In this document: piece after piece, positions 1 through 8,133 of the stretch
Position numbering within the stretch: the stretch's first letter is position 1
Layout of the letters: every line of letters begins with the position of its first letter
Source of the DNA: UBA7332 sp051652645
GTDB lineage: Bacteria > Bacteroidota > Bacteroidia > Bacteroidales > UBA7332
Direction of reading: 5' to 3'
Assembly: GCA_051652645.1 (NCBI GenBank)
Contig: JBOFUP010000072.1
Span: 1-64,000 of the forward strand
Length of the DNA: 64,000 nt
The notes under the pieces: generated by a model
Seen by the model: only the letters and a program-made list of their open reading frames with translations
What the model was told of the DNA's origin: nothing
Database searches by the model: none
Position numbers and translations under genes: made by a program

Positions 1-2
1 TG

Positions 3-38
3 GGATTCGGTTTGCAGCTTCCTAATATCAAGGAGTAA
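3..38 (+). CDS. possible C-terminal tail of a truncated upstream CDS
   Basis: Reading frame 3 from the left edge gives eleven residues (GFGLQLPNIKE) and then a TAA stop at 36-38, about 50 bases before a strong plus-strand terminator. This fits the end of a gene lying mostly outside the window. Frame 1 also stays open to a stop at 43-45, so the frame choice is a guess. No function can be read from so little sequence. Confidence 0.3.
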   Translation, partial: GFGLQLPNIKE

Positions 39-91
39 TTTGTAGTGTTTCGTTCTGTTGGGGGGTATTCTTCAATGGTGTGATAATATGT

Positions 92-128
92 AGATGGTCT
101 GGGGATTTGCCTCGGACCATCTTTTTTT
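92..128 (+). terminator. rho-independent terminator of upstream gene
   Basis: AGATGGTC at 92-99 pairs with GACCATCT at 115-122. The stem extends inward to about 13 pairs with wobbles and is followed by a run of seven T (122-128). The orientation terminates a plus-strand transcript entering from the left edge. Confidence 0.8.
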
Positions 129-167
129 GTTGTGGGTTACCCTTTCAGGGATAAAGAGCAAAATGCG

Positions 168-430
168 AATTATTCTCGCAGATCTCGCAGATTACGCTGA
201 TCTTGTTTTGCCTAACCCACTACCCCCCTAACCTAAGAGTTTTATCCACGGATCTATCGGATAAGAGCTTCGTTACATCTACGCTACGTGTTGAATTATT
301 CTCGCAGATTACGCAGATTACGCAGATCTAAATTCTAACCCTCTAACCAACTAACCTACTAACTTAAGAGTTTTATCCACGGATCTTCACGTATAGGAGC
401 TTCGTTACCTCTACGCTTGGTTATCTTTTT
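168..430. repeat. two composite repeat units in non-coding DNA
   Basis: The block ATTCTCGCAGAT..., then a pyrimidine-rich CTAACC run, then TAAGAGTTTTATCCACGGATC occurs twice, from about 168 and from about 293. The second copy leads into the 57-bp tandem array. Within each unit CGCAGATTA is itself reiterated. No convincing gene lies here. The elements look like dispersed intergenic repeats. Confidence 0.7.
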
Positions 431-601
431 TATCCACGGATCTACACGGATAAGAGCTTCGTTACCTCTACGCTTGGTTATCTTTTTTATCCACGGATCT
501 ACACGGATAGGAGCTTCGTTACCTCTACGCTTGGTTATCTTTTTTATCCACGGATCTACACGGATAGGAGCTTCGTTACCTCTACGCTTGGCATCCACGG
601 G
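374..601. repeat. 57-bp tandem direct repeat, four copies
   Basis: Units start with TATCCACGGATC at 374, 431, 488 and 545, an exact 57-base period. They differ by only a few substitutions, and the last copy is shortened by about 11 bases. A diverged single copy begins near 243. Because 57 is a multiple of three, stop-free frames appear on both strands (a 19-residue periodic peptide), but these look like by-products of the repeat rather than genes. Confidence 0.85.
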
Positions 602-623
602 GCGCTCTGCTTACAGAGGGTTA

Positions 624-1196
624 TTATGCTAAAGTATCACGAATTACTTTTGCTGGTACTCCACCGATGATGCAATTAGCGGGATATTGGCCTGAGACGA
701 CAGCTCCTGCTGCTACTATGCAGTTGTCTCCAATATTAGTGTTCTTGAGTATCACTACATTGTTTCCTATCCATACGTTTTGACCAATGGTTACTTCTCC
801 GACTTGACCCATCTGACGTCTTTGCTCTGGATGAGTGCCGTGTGCTTCGTGGTCCATGATGGTCACGTATTGCCCTATTATTGTTCTCTCCCCTATGGTT
901 ATGTTATTGCATGCAACGATAAATATGTTATTGTTGGTTAGTACATCACGTCCTACGGTGATGGTTGAGTTTGGTGTGCGGGCTTGGAGTTCTATCTGGC
1001 CTGCATGGTGGAATCCTCCTGGTTGGTATCCGAACATGCATATATCCCCTATCTCTACACGCCCCTCACCTGTGAAGATGGTTCTCTGATTGAATGTGGG
1101 GTGTTTGCCTTTAAAGACCACGGTGGTCTTATGGCGTAGGTTGGGGAGATGGTAGTTGATTAGTTGTCGGATTGCTCTTCGTAGTCTATTAGTCAT
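624..1196 (-). CDS. hexapeptide-repeat (left-handed beta-helix) acyltransferase
   Basis: This is probably an acetyltransferase acting on a cell-surface or exopolysaccharide sugar. The C-terminal half shows the [LIV]-G-x4 hexapeptide periodicity (ITIGERTIIGQ, VTIGQNVWIGNN, TNIGDNCIVAAGAVV) and ends with the GGVPAKVI motif typical of the LacA/WbbJ-type family. The likely catalytic His lies in the MDHEAHGTHPE segment. The start chosen is the ATG at 1196, preceded by an AAAGAGAG stretch. An in-frame ATG at 1259 would add 21 polar residues of no evident domain. The gene lies downstream of lptD on the same strand, with a hairpin between them, so it is probably transcribed separately. The acceptor sugar is unknown. 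Confidence 0.8.
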   Translation of the reverse strand: MTNRLRRAIRQLINYHLPNLRHKTTVVFKGKHPTFNQRTIFTGEGRVEIGDICMFGYQPGGFHHAGQIELQARTPNSTITVGRDVLTNNNIFIVACNNITIGERTIIGQYVTIMDHEAHGTHPEQRRQMGQVGEVTIGQNVWIGNNVVILKNTNIGDNCIVAAGAVVSGQYPANCIIGGVPAKVIRDTLA

Positions 1197-1320
1197 AGTT
1201 CTCTCTTTGTTGATTGTGGATGTAGGTTTCAAGGGAATAATCTCTTTCACCTCATCCATGTAGTTGTGATAGTGTTTGTGGTGGTAAAGATATAATATTT
1301 AGTTATGCATATAGAAACAG

Positions 1321-1362
1321 TAATGGCATTGAGTGGCACAAAAGTGCGACTCAATGCCATTA
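1321..1362 (-). terminator. terminator after lptD
   Basis: TAATGGCATTGAGT pairs with ACTCAATGCCATTA, and GCAC pairs with GTGC around an AAAA loop. The hairpin ends 17 bases past the lptD stop and is followed on the minus strand by a T-rich stretch. Confidence 0.7.
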
Positions 1363-1378
1363 GTTCTATTGTTAGTTA

Positions 1379-4180
1379 TCAATACCAATCCATAGCATCG
1401 CGAGGGTTGCTTCGTTTCTCATACTTAAGGTCTTTAAGTAGTGATGAGTTGACGGAGATTGATACGTTGTAGTATTTCATCGGGCCTATTGGTATGAAGT
1501 TGGCTGATATGCCCCAACAGTGTAGGTCGCGAGTGATACCGCAGTTCATGTATGCTATACGGTTCTTCTCAAAGTCCCAGCTGGTGTTGAGGTTGAAGCG
1601 CCACCCTTTGGCAAAGGTTATATCTCCGTTTGCCGAGAGGTTGTGTGTGAGCTTGTAGTTATACTCCATGCGCTGTTTGTTGAAAGTGCCATATGCCATA
1701 CCTAGGGAGTAGTTGAAGGATAGTCTCCAAGGGAAGCTGAAGGTTTGGTAGCCGTCAGCATCTACACCTGATGGTGTGGACTCCTTCTTTACGGCGGACT
1801 CGTTTCGCTGATTATCGAATGGGTTGTCTCCCATCGAACTATCTTGTCCCTCTTGATTCGGATCGTCCTTCTTCTTCTTTTCCTTCTTGCGGAAGGTGTC
1901 GTTGTTGAAGGTGTAGTCGAAATTGAAGGATGTTTGGCGAAGTCTTCCTAACCCCTTACCGTTGAGTATGCGTAGTTTGTTGATCTGAACTGGATTGCCT
2001 GCCTCGTTGAGCCCATACATGTATGTGTCCCACGTTGTATTGAGGTTGAGGGTATAGTTCTTTGTGATCTTGAAACGAGCATTCACATTGAGGTTACTCC
2101 AATTGAGTGAGTCGCGTGTCCAGTCGTAGCTCATGGCTGCGGTAAGGTTCTCGACGAGACTCACCTTTTTGAACCCTGTGGTATCTTTATCGCTCTTGAG
2201 CTTCATCTCTAGGTTGTTGGCAAAGCTAAAAGAGACGTTACCGCTTTGGGTGGATGGTGCTGTGCCGAATAGCCCATTGCTGTAGGGTGAGTACTTACGT
2301 GTGACGGTCTCTCCTGAAGAGTTGACATAGTCGAAGCTCTTCCAAAAGCCGTAGCGTGGGTTGGAGAAGTCGGGGTTTCCTGAGACGCTCACCTGAGGGG
2401 TGAAGACGTGACGTATCATCTCTACCTTGTTGCCAAAGAGCTTTGGCAGTGGTTTGTAGAAACCGTATAGTTTGGTTTGTGCCGATAGGGATACATTGTA
2501 GTTGTATACTCTATAGAATCCATAGGTTGTATCCTTGAGCATCTCCATGTTGGTCTCGTCCCACGCTTCGTTAACCTTGTTTGAGTACCATCGCTCGGTA
2601 TAGTTGAATGATGGTGTTAGGTTGATATACTTGAGCAAGGAGAATGAAGCTGAAACGGGTATGGAGTGTTGCATACCATTACGCCAATCCTTGAAAACGT
2701 TCTTCTCGAAGAACTCGTTCTCCTTAGCTGTAATACTGTTACGTATAAGTCCGGTATAACCCAGAGATACCTTTTCATAGAAGCGCTCTTTGCCTATGGC
2801 ATTTCGGCGCTTAAAGGGGTAGATACGGCTCATGGCTATGGTAAGATCTGGGAGTGTTACCGCTAGTGTGGAGTCGCGCGTTGACTGTGTCACCTGCATC
2901 GATGTGGTTATCGAGAATGGTGAGTTTGGGAAGCGGTAGCCTAGAGATACACTAGAGCTCTTAGTGCTATTGGTGTAACTGTTTGGATCGAAGTAGCTAT
3001 TTATGTTGTTTCTATCATAGCTACTGGTCATTAGGTTGACACTGGCCGAGAAGTCTAGGTTTGGGTTTGCCTTGATATCTTTCGTGTGAGTCCAGTTGAT
3101 CTTGAAGTCTTTGGACTTAGCGTAGTCGGGCAATCCTTTATCCCCGGTGATATTTACTGTGTAGCCTATGTTGAAGTTACCGTTGAACTTGTATCTCTTG
3201 CTATAGGTAGACTGAGCATTTAATCCCCATGACCCTTTGGTGTATATCTCTCCTGTCAATGCTAAATCGACATAGTCACTTATGGCGAAGTAGTATCCTC
3301 CGTTTGAGAGATAGAATCCACGAGATAGTTCGTCTCCAAAGGTTGGCATGATAATACCCGAGGAGTAGGTCTTATTGAAAGGGAAGTATCCGAATGGGAG
3401 AGCCACGGGCAGTGGTACATCAGCCAAAACGAGGTATGCTGGTCCTGTCACTATATTCTTTCCGGGTCTCACCTTAGCTTTGGTCAGGTTGAGGTAGAAG
3501 TGTGGATGGTCGTGATGGTCGCAAGTGGTGTAGCGACAATCGAGCATGTACATGTCGTCATTTTCCATCTTCTTTGTCTGTGTTCCCACGACGTAACCCT
3601 CACCCTGCTGGGTAATAACGTTATTGATAAATCCTTTTTGGGTTACAAAGTTGTATCGCAGACGAGTTGACTCATACGACTCCTGTCCTTGTTTGAATAC
3701 AGGACGACCGAGATCTTTACCCGTTGAGTCAGGGACACCTGAGGCATACACCACAGAGCTATCCATGTTCATACGTATGAAGTCAGCATCAAGCTCTATG
3801 TCCTGGTAGGTCACCTTACCTTTGCCGAAGAGTGTGGCATTGTTTGTGCCGAAGAAGATTATCGAGTCTTGAGCTTGGTAGTTGACCACATCGTCAAAAG
3901 CACTCTTCTTCTCTGGTTTGACCGCCGTGGTGTCTACTGCGGCTGTGTCTGCCGTGAGAGAGTCTCTGCTGATAGGATCAACCAAGGCTCTCTGCCTTTT
4001 GGTAGTATCGGCAATCTGGCTAAGTGTCTCTTGTCTGTTTTGAGGTTGCACAATGGCTAGAGAGTCCTTAGCTGGGAGCTCCATGCCTCTAGATATATTG
4101 GGTCTACCTGTGGCTGCTATCTGCCAGGTGGCAAGTAGCAACACAAAGGTAATAAGATATTTACTCTTTTGCAGCATCAA
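1379..4180 (-). CDS. lptD: LptD/OstA-like LPS assembly outer-membrane protein
   Basis: At 933 aa with an N-terminal signal segment (about residues 1-24, hydrophobic YLITFVLLLATW), this is an outer-membrane protein. After a Thr/Ser-rich disordered stretch comes an OstA-like periplasmic jellyroll region (YQAQDSIIFFGTNNATLFGKG, about residues 95-220). It contains two close cysteines (DCRYTTCDHH) of the kind seen in LptD. The rest is an alternating aromatic beta-barrel. A Lys/Asp/Gln-rich low-complexity loop (KKEKKKKDDPNQ and following) interrupts the barrel and fits a long surface or periplasmic loop. The known role of the family is inserting lipopolysaccharide into the outer leaflet with LptE. 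The identification rests on architecture and length; a generic barrel is less likely. Confidence 0.8.
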   Translation of the reverse strand: MMLQKSKYLITFVLLLATWQIAATGRPNISRGMELPAKDSLAIVQPQNRQETLSQIADTTKRQRALVDPISRDSLTADTAAVDTTAVKPEKKSAFDDVVNYQAQDSIIFFGTNNATLFGKGKVTYQDIELDADFIRMNMDSSVVYASGVPDSTGKDLGRPVFKQGQESYESTRLRYNFVTQKGFINNVITQQGEGYVVGTQTKKMENDDMYMLDCRYTTCDHHDHPHFYLNLTKAKVRPGKNIVTGPAYLVLADVPLPVALPFGYFPFNKTYSSGIIMPTFGDELSRGFYLSNGGYYFAISDYVDLALTGEIYTKGSWGLNAQSTYSKRYKFNGNFNIGYTVNITGDKGLPDYAKSKDFKINWTHTKDIKANPNLDFSASVNLMTSSYDRNNINSYFDPNSYTNSTKSSSVSLGYRFPNSPFSITTSMQVTQSTRDSTLAVTLPDLTIAMSRIYPFKRRNAIGKERFYEKVSLGYTGLIRNSITAKENEFFEKNVFKDWRNGMQHSIPVSASFSLLKYINLTPSFNYTERWYSNKVNEAWDETNMEMLKDTTYGFYRVYNYNVSLSAQTKLYGFYKPLPKLFGNKVEMIRHVFTPQVSVSGNPDFSNPRYGFWKSFDYVNSSGETVTRKYSPYSNGLFGTAPSTQSGNVSFSFANNLEMKLKSDKDTTGFKKVSLVENLTAAMSYDWTRDSLNWSNLNVNARFKITKNYTLNLNTTWDTYMYGLNEAGNPVQINKLRILNGKGLGRLRQTSFNFDYTFNNDTFRKKEKKKKDDPNQEGQDSSMGDNPFDNQRNESAVKKESTPSGVDADGYQTFSFPWRLSFNYSLGMAYGTFNKQRMEYNYKLTHNLSANGDITFAKGWRFNLNTSWDFEKNRIAYMNCGITRDLHCWGISANFIPIGPMKYYNVSISVNSSLLKDLKYEKRSNPRDAMDWY

Positions 4181-4439
4181 TTAGTTCTATATAGTTATAG
4201 TAATTTACATTATCAAGCGAACGCAAAACTACACTTTTCTATTAAGATTTGCCCTATTTCGCATTATTAAAATGGATAAAAAGGGTGGCTGGTTCACTAT
4301 TAATTTTATCCCTGTATATACTTTTTGCAATTCTCTTTGGTAAAAGATATGGTTTTTTGATTAAGAAAGCATACTTTTGAGTGTTGATTTGTTACTGTAG
4401 CTACATAACAAATGTAGTATAAAAGATATTGATATTAAT

Positions 4440-5477
4440 ATGTTGAATGCAGAGGAAATTAGATCTCTATCTCCTATGGGGCTCAAGAGCTTGATGAGTG
4501 AGATAGATAATCAGACGAGAGAGGAGTTGATGGCTCTAGCTCGAGGGATTTGTAATGAGCAATATGGTGATGGGATTTACCTTAGAGGGTTGATAGAGAT
4601 ATCTAACTTCTGTAGGATGAGTTGTATCTATTGTGGTATTAATAGAGAGATAAGAAGTGTTGAGAGATATAGATTGACTCCGGAGGAGATAATAGAGTGT
4701 GTGGCTAAGGGGTATGACCTCGGTTTCAGAAGCTTTGTTTTGCAAGGGGGAGAAGATCCTTGGTTTACTGACGAGATACTCTCTGCTCTTATTGGTGATA
4801 TTAAGTCTCGATTCCAAGGTGTGGCTATAACACTCTCATTGGGAGAGAGAGGGCGAGAGTCATTTGAGAGACTCTTTGAGGCTGGAGCTGACCGCTACTT
4901 GCTTCGTCATGAAAGCTCCTCAAAGAGGATATATGACACTCTACATCCGGGCATGAGCTTTGAAAACAGAGTAGAGTCACTAAAGCTACTTAAAGATATT
5001 GGCTATCAGACAGGTGCTGGGTTTCTCGTAGGACTACCGGGTCAGGGTGTGGAGGAGTATATCGATGAGATACTCTTCCTAAGAGACCTCAAGCCTGAGA
5101 TGGTTGGTATGGGCCCATTCATCCCTCAGAGTGCTACTTTGATGGCTAACCATCCGGCTGGTTCACTTGAGGATACACTCCTACTTATATCACTGATACG
5201 AATAATGCTTCCGGATGCACTTATTCCAGCGACAACAGCCGTGAGCACACTTCACCCCGAAGGGCGCAAGAGAGCTTTCGATGCTGGTGCTAATGTCATT
5301 ATGCCTAACCTCTCGCCTTTTGCCACGAGATGTAAGTATACGCTATACGATGGTAAGAGGTTTATTAGTGAGGAGTCTGGTGAAGAGTTGAAGAGAATAA
5401 AAATGGATATTGCCTCGTATGGTTATGTCGCTAACATGGAGAGAGGGGATCATAAATTATGGAGAGTGAGAGAATAA
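4440..5477 (+). CDS. hydE: [FeFe]-hydrogenase maturase HydE, radical SAM
   Basis: Radical SAM enzyme needed to build the 2Fe subcluster of the [FeFe]-hydrogenase H-cluster. The CX3CX2C cluster motif is C58-R-M-S-C62-I-Y-C65, followed by G and then the LQGGEDPW segment, a family signature of HydE/BioB-like barrels. Its 345 residues are normal for HydE. It is the first gene of a hydE-hydG-hydF cluster and overlaps hydG by 19 bases, which implies co-transcription and perhaps translational coupling. A -7-like TACTTTTG lies at 4372-4379 but has no well-spaced -33 element. The catalytic hydrogenase subunit HydA is not in the window. Confidence 0.93.
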   Translation: MLNAEEIRSLSPMGLKSLMSEIDNQTREELMALARGICNEQYGDGIYLRGLIEISNFCRMSCIYCGINREIRSVERYRLTPEEIIECVAKGYDLGFRSFVLQGGEDPWFTDEILSALIGDIKSRFQGVAITLSLGERGRESFERLFEAGADRYLLRHESSSKRIYDTLHPGMSFENRVESLKLLKDIGYQTGAGFLVGLPGQGVEEYIDEILFLRDLKPEMVGMGPFIPQSATLMANHPAGSLEDTLLLISLIRIMLPDALIPATTAVSTLHPEGRKRAFDAGANVIMPNLSPFATRCKYTLYDGKRFISEESGEELKRIKMDIASYGYVANMERGDHKLWRVRE

Positions 5478-6853
5478 CAGCTATTGACCATGCCTTGATT
5501 GAGGAGTTGTTGGTCAAGAAGCCTCGGGTGAGTAATGAGGAGTTGACTCAGGTGATAGCTCGTGCCAAGGGTGGCAAAGGTCTCTCGATGGAGGATGTGG
5601 CTACTCTTATAGGAGCCGAGAGTGAGGAGCAACGTGAGATGATCTTTCAGGCTGCTGGCAGGATAAAGAAGCAGATATATGGTGATAGAATAGTGGTGTT
5701 TGCTCCTTTGTACATCAGCGACTTCTGCGTTAACAACTGTACTTACTGCGGTTATCGCAGAGATAATAAGTTCAAGCGCAGACGACTGACCATGAGTGAG
5801 ATTCAACAGGAGGTGGTTCTTCTTGAGAAGATGGGACATAAGCGTCTGGCTCTCGAAGTGGGTCATGACCCTGTGAACTGTGATCTTAACTATATAATTG
5901 AGAGTATAAAAACTATATATAACACACACAGCGAGATGGGAGCTATCAGACGCATCAACGTCAATATGGCTGCCGCTTCTGTTGAGGAGTATAGTAGGCT
6001 CAAGGATGCGGGAATTGGTACTTATATCCTATTTCAGGAGAGTTATCATAAGCCTACCTATGAGAGTGTGCACCCTAAGTCACTGAAGAGTGATTATCAC
6101 TACCACTTAGATGCTTTCGACAGAGCGATGATGGGTGGTATAGATGATGTTGGGGCTGGTGTACTTTTTGGGTTGGCTGACTGGAGATTCGAGTTATTGG
6201 CTCTCCTAGAGCATAACAGACAGCTAGAGGCAAGGCATGGGGTTGGTTTTCACACTATATCTGTGCCAAGAATAAAGAGAGCTAGTGGTGTGCAGATGGA
6301 GGAGTTTGAGCATCTGGTTGATGACGACACTTTCATGAGGATAGTGGCTATACTACGTGTGGCTCTTCCATACACTGGTATTATTCTTTCCACTCGTGAG
6401 TCGGCTGAGCTGAGACGCAAGATGATACACTATGGTGTCTCGCAGATCAGTGCTGGGTCGTGCACTGGTGTGGGTGGATATAACGAGGAGTCAAAGGGAG
6501 GAGACACTTCTCAGTTTAAGACTGAGGATGATCGTAAGCCCAACGAGGTACTCAAGGAGCTTCTTCGTGAGGGATTCATCCCTAGTTACTGCACGGCTTG
6601 TTATCGTAGTGGTCGTACAGGAGACCGATTCATGAGACTAGCAAGATCCGGAAAGATACAAGAGGTGTGTCAGCCTAATGCTTTGATGACACTGGCTGAG
6701 TATGCCATGGACTATGGTGATGAGGAGCTTCGTGAGGTGGCCTTCGGGGCTATAGAGCGCGAGATAGAGAAGATAGAGAATAGCAAAATCAAAGAGTACA
6801 CTATTGGTGCTATAGAGAAGATAGAGGAGGGTGAGCGTGACCTATTTGTATAG
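5459..6853 (+). CDS. hydG: [FeFe]-hydrogenase maturase HydG, radical SAM tyrosine lyase
   Basis: HydG cleaves tyrosine to supply the CO and cyanide ligands of the H-cluster. The N-terminal radical SAM motif is C90-V-N-N-C94-T-Y-C97. The diagnostic C-terminal second cluster motif CX2CX22C is present as C378, C381 and C404, inside an SYCTACYRSGRTGDRFM segment. The 464 aa length is typical, and having both clusters separates it from ThiH, which lacks the second. The start lies inside the end of hydE (19-base overlap) behind the purine-rich GAGAGAGGGG. It is followed by hydF after 61 bases. Confidence 0.95.
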   Translation: MESERITAIDHALIEELLVKKPRVSNEELTQVIARAKGGKGLSMEDVATLIGAESEEQREMIFQAAGRIKKQIYGDRIVVFAPLYISDFCVNNCTYCGYRRDNKFKRRRLTMSEIQQEVVLLEKMGHKRLALEVGHDPVNCDLNYIIESIKTIYNTHSEMGAIRRINVNMAAASVEEYSRLKDAGIGTYILFQESYHKPTYESVHPKSLKSDYHYHLDAFDRAMMGGIDDVGAGVLFGLADWRFELLALLEHNRQLEARHGVGFHTISVPRIKRASGVQMEEFEHLVDDDTFMRIVAILRVALPYTGIILSTRESAELRRKMIHYGVSQISAGSCTGVGGYNEESKGGDTSQFKTEDDRKPNEVLKELLREGFIPSYCTACYRSGRTGDRFMRLARSGKIQEVCQPNALMTLAEYAMDYGDEELREVAFGAIEREIEKIENSKIKEYTIGAIEKIEEGERDLFV

Positions 6854-6914
6854 GTAGGCTCACCCCCTACTCTATTTTAGCAACAATGGTTGTGTAATCA
6901 TTAATAATGTAGAT

Positions 6915-8129
6915 ATGAATAGAACACCTGAGTCGAACCGTAAGACTATTGGCCTGTTCGGAGCAATGAATAGTGGGAAATCATCCCTTCTCAACGCTTT
7001 AGTTGGTGAGAGGGTCTCTATTGTGTCGGATGTTTGTGGGACAACCACCGATCCTGTCTTTAAGGCTATGGAGTTAGTTCCCGCTGGAGCTGTGCTATTT
7101 ATTGATAGTGCGGGAGTGGATGATAGTGGTGAGGTTGGGATGATGAGACGCGAGCGAACCATGGGCTTGATAAAGCGTTGTGACTTGGCTTTACTTCTAG
7201 TTGATAGCAGCGAGGGTATAAAACAGAGTGATAGGGAGCTTATCGAGCTGTTCTCGCAGGAAAAGCTCGATTACGTATTAATATTCAGCAAGATGGATAG
7301 TGTGAGTGTGGATAGGGCTAAGGAGCTTGAAGTGGAATACCCTGAGGCTACTTTTCTCACCTCATCCAACGCTGAGTCTGTGGATGGCCTAAAGGAGGTT
7401 ATCATAAAAAAGATTTTGGGCCAGACGAAGGAGGTCGGACTCTTGGAGGGATTACTCAACAAGGGTGATACGCTGGTGATGGTTGCACCGATAGACTCTG
7501 AGGCTCCAAAGGGACGATTGATACTTCCTCAAGCTCAACTTATTCGTGAGGCTCTCGATAGGGGTGTTAGGTGTATGGTAGTAGCACCAATGGAGCTTGC
7601 TTCCACGCTGAGCGATCTGCCTAAGGTTGACCTTGTCGTGACCGACTCACAAGTTTTCGCTGAGGTAAATAGTATAGTAGATGGTAGAGTGGCATTGACG
7701 AGTTTCTCAATACTTTTCGCTCGTCAGAAGGGTGATCTTAGATTACTTATAGATGGTGCCAAGATGATAGAGAGGCTTACAGATAGCTCAAGGATACTCA
7801 TTGCTGAGAGCTGTAGCCACAACCGTACGCACGAGGATATAGGCAGAGTGAAGATACCCAATGCGCTTCGCCGTAGGATTGGTGAGAATGTGCATATAGA
7901 GTTTGTATCTGGAAAGGTGTTTGCCGATGATCTATCTGTTTATGACCTAGTGATACACTGCGGAGGATGTATGTTGACACGTAGACATATGCTTTCGCGC
8001 TTGAGGGCATCGCAAGAGCAGAGTGTGGCAATAACAAACTATGGTGTGGTATTGGCACAGTTGAGCGGTATACTGGATATAGCAACTGCTCCCCTTCTCC
8101 ATAGTGATGGAGAGGAAGAGCAGCTGTAG
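6915..8129 (+). CDS. hydF: [FeFe]-hydrogenase maturation GTPase HydF
   Basis: Scaffold and carrier GTPase that receives the 2Fe precursor made by HydE and HydG and delivers it to HydA. The N-terminal Era-like GTPase domain has a P-loop (GAMNSGKS, residues 16-23), a switch Thr in CGTTTDP, and DSAG. The C-terminal cluster domain carries the CxH...HCxxC set: C300, H302, H348, C349 and C352. At 404 aa it is full length. It is convergent with sbcC, whose stop is only 4 bases away, and no terminator hairpin is evident between them. Confidence 0.94.
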   Translation: MNRTPESNRKTIGLFGAMNSGKSSLLNALVGERVSIVSDVCGTTTDPVFKAMELVPAGAVLFIDSAGVDDSGEVGMMRRERTMGLIKRCDLALLLVDSSEGIKQSDRELIELFSQEKLDYVLIFSKMDSVSVDRAKELEVEYPEATFLTSSNAESVDGLKEVIIKKILGQTKEVGLLEGLLNKGDTLVMVAPIDSEAPKGRLILPQAQLIREALDRGVRCMVVAPMELASTLSDLPKVDLVVTDSQVFAEVNSIVDGRVALTSFSILFARQKGDLRLLIDGAKMIERLTDSSRILIAESCSHNRTHEDIGRVKIPNALRRRIGENVHIEFVSGKVFADDLSVYDLVIHCGGCMLTRRHMLSRLRASQEQSVAITNYGVVLAQLSGILDIATAPLLHSDGEEEQL

Positions 8130-8133
8130 TGTT

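Noticed and set aside
374..601. CRISPR array
   Set aside because: Units are adjacent with no unique spacers, and no cas genes are in the window.
359..632. Opposite-strand ORFs made of a 19-residue periodic peptide
   Set aside because: They arise from the 57-bp repeat, exist on both strands, and have no start signals or non-repeat domain.
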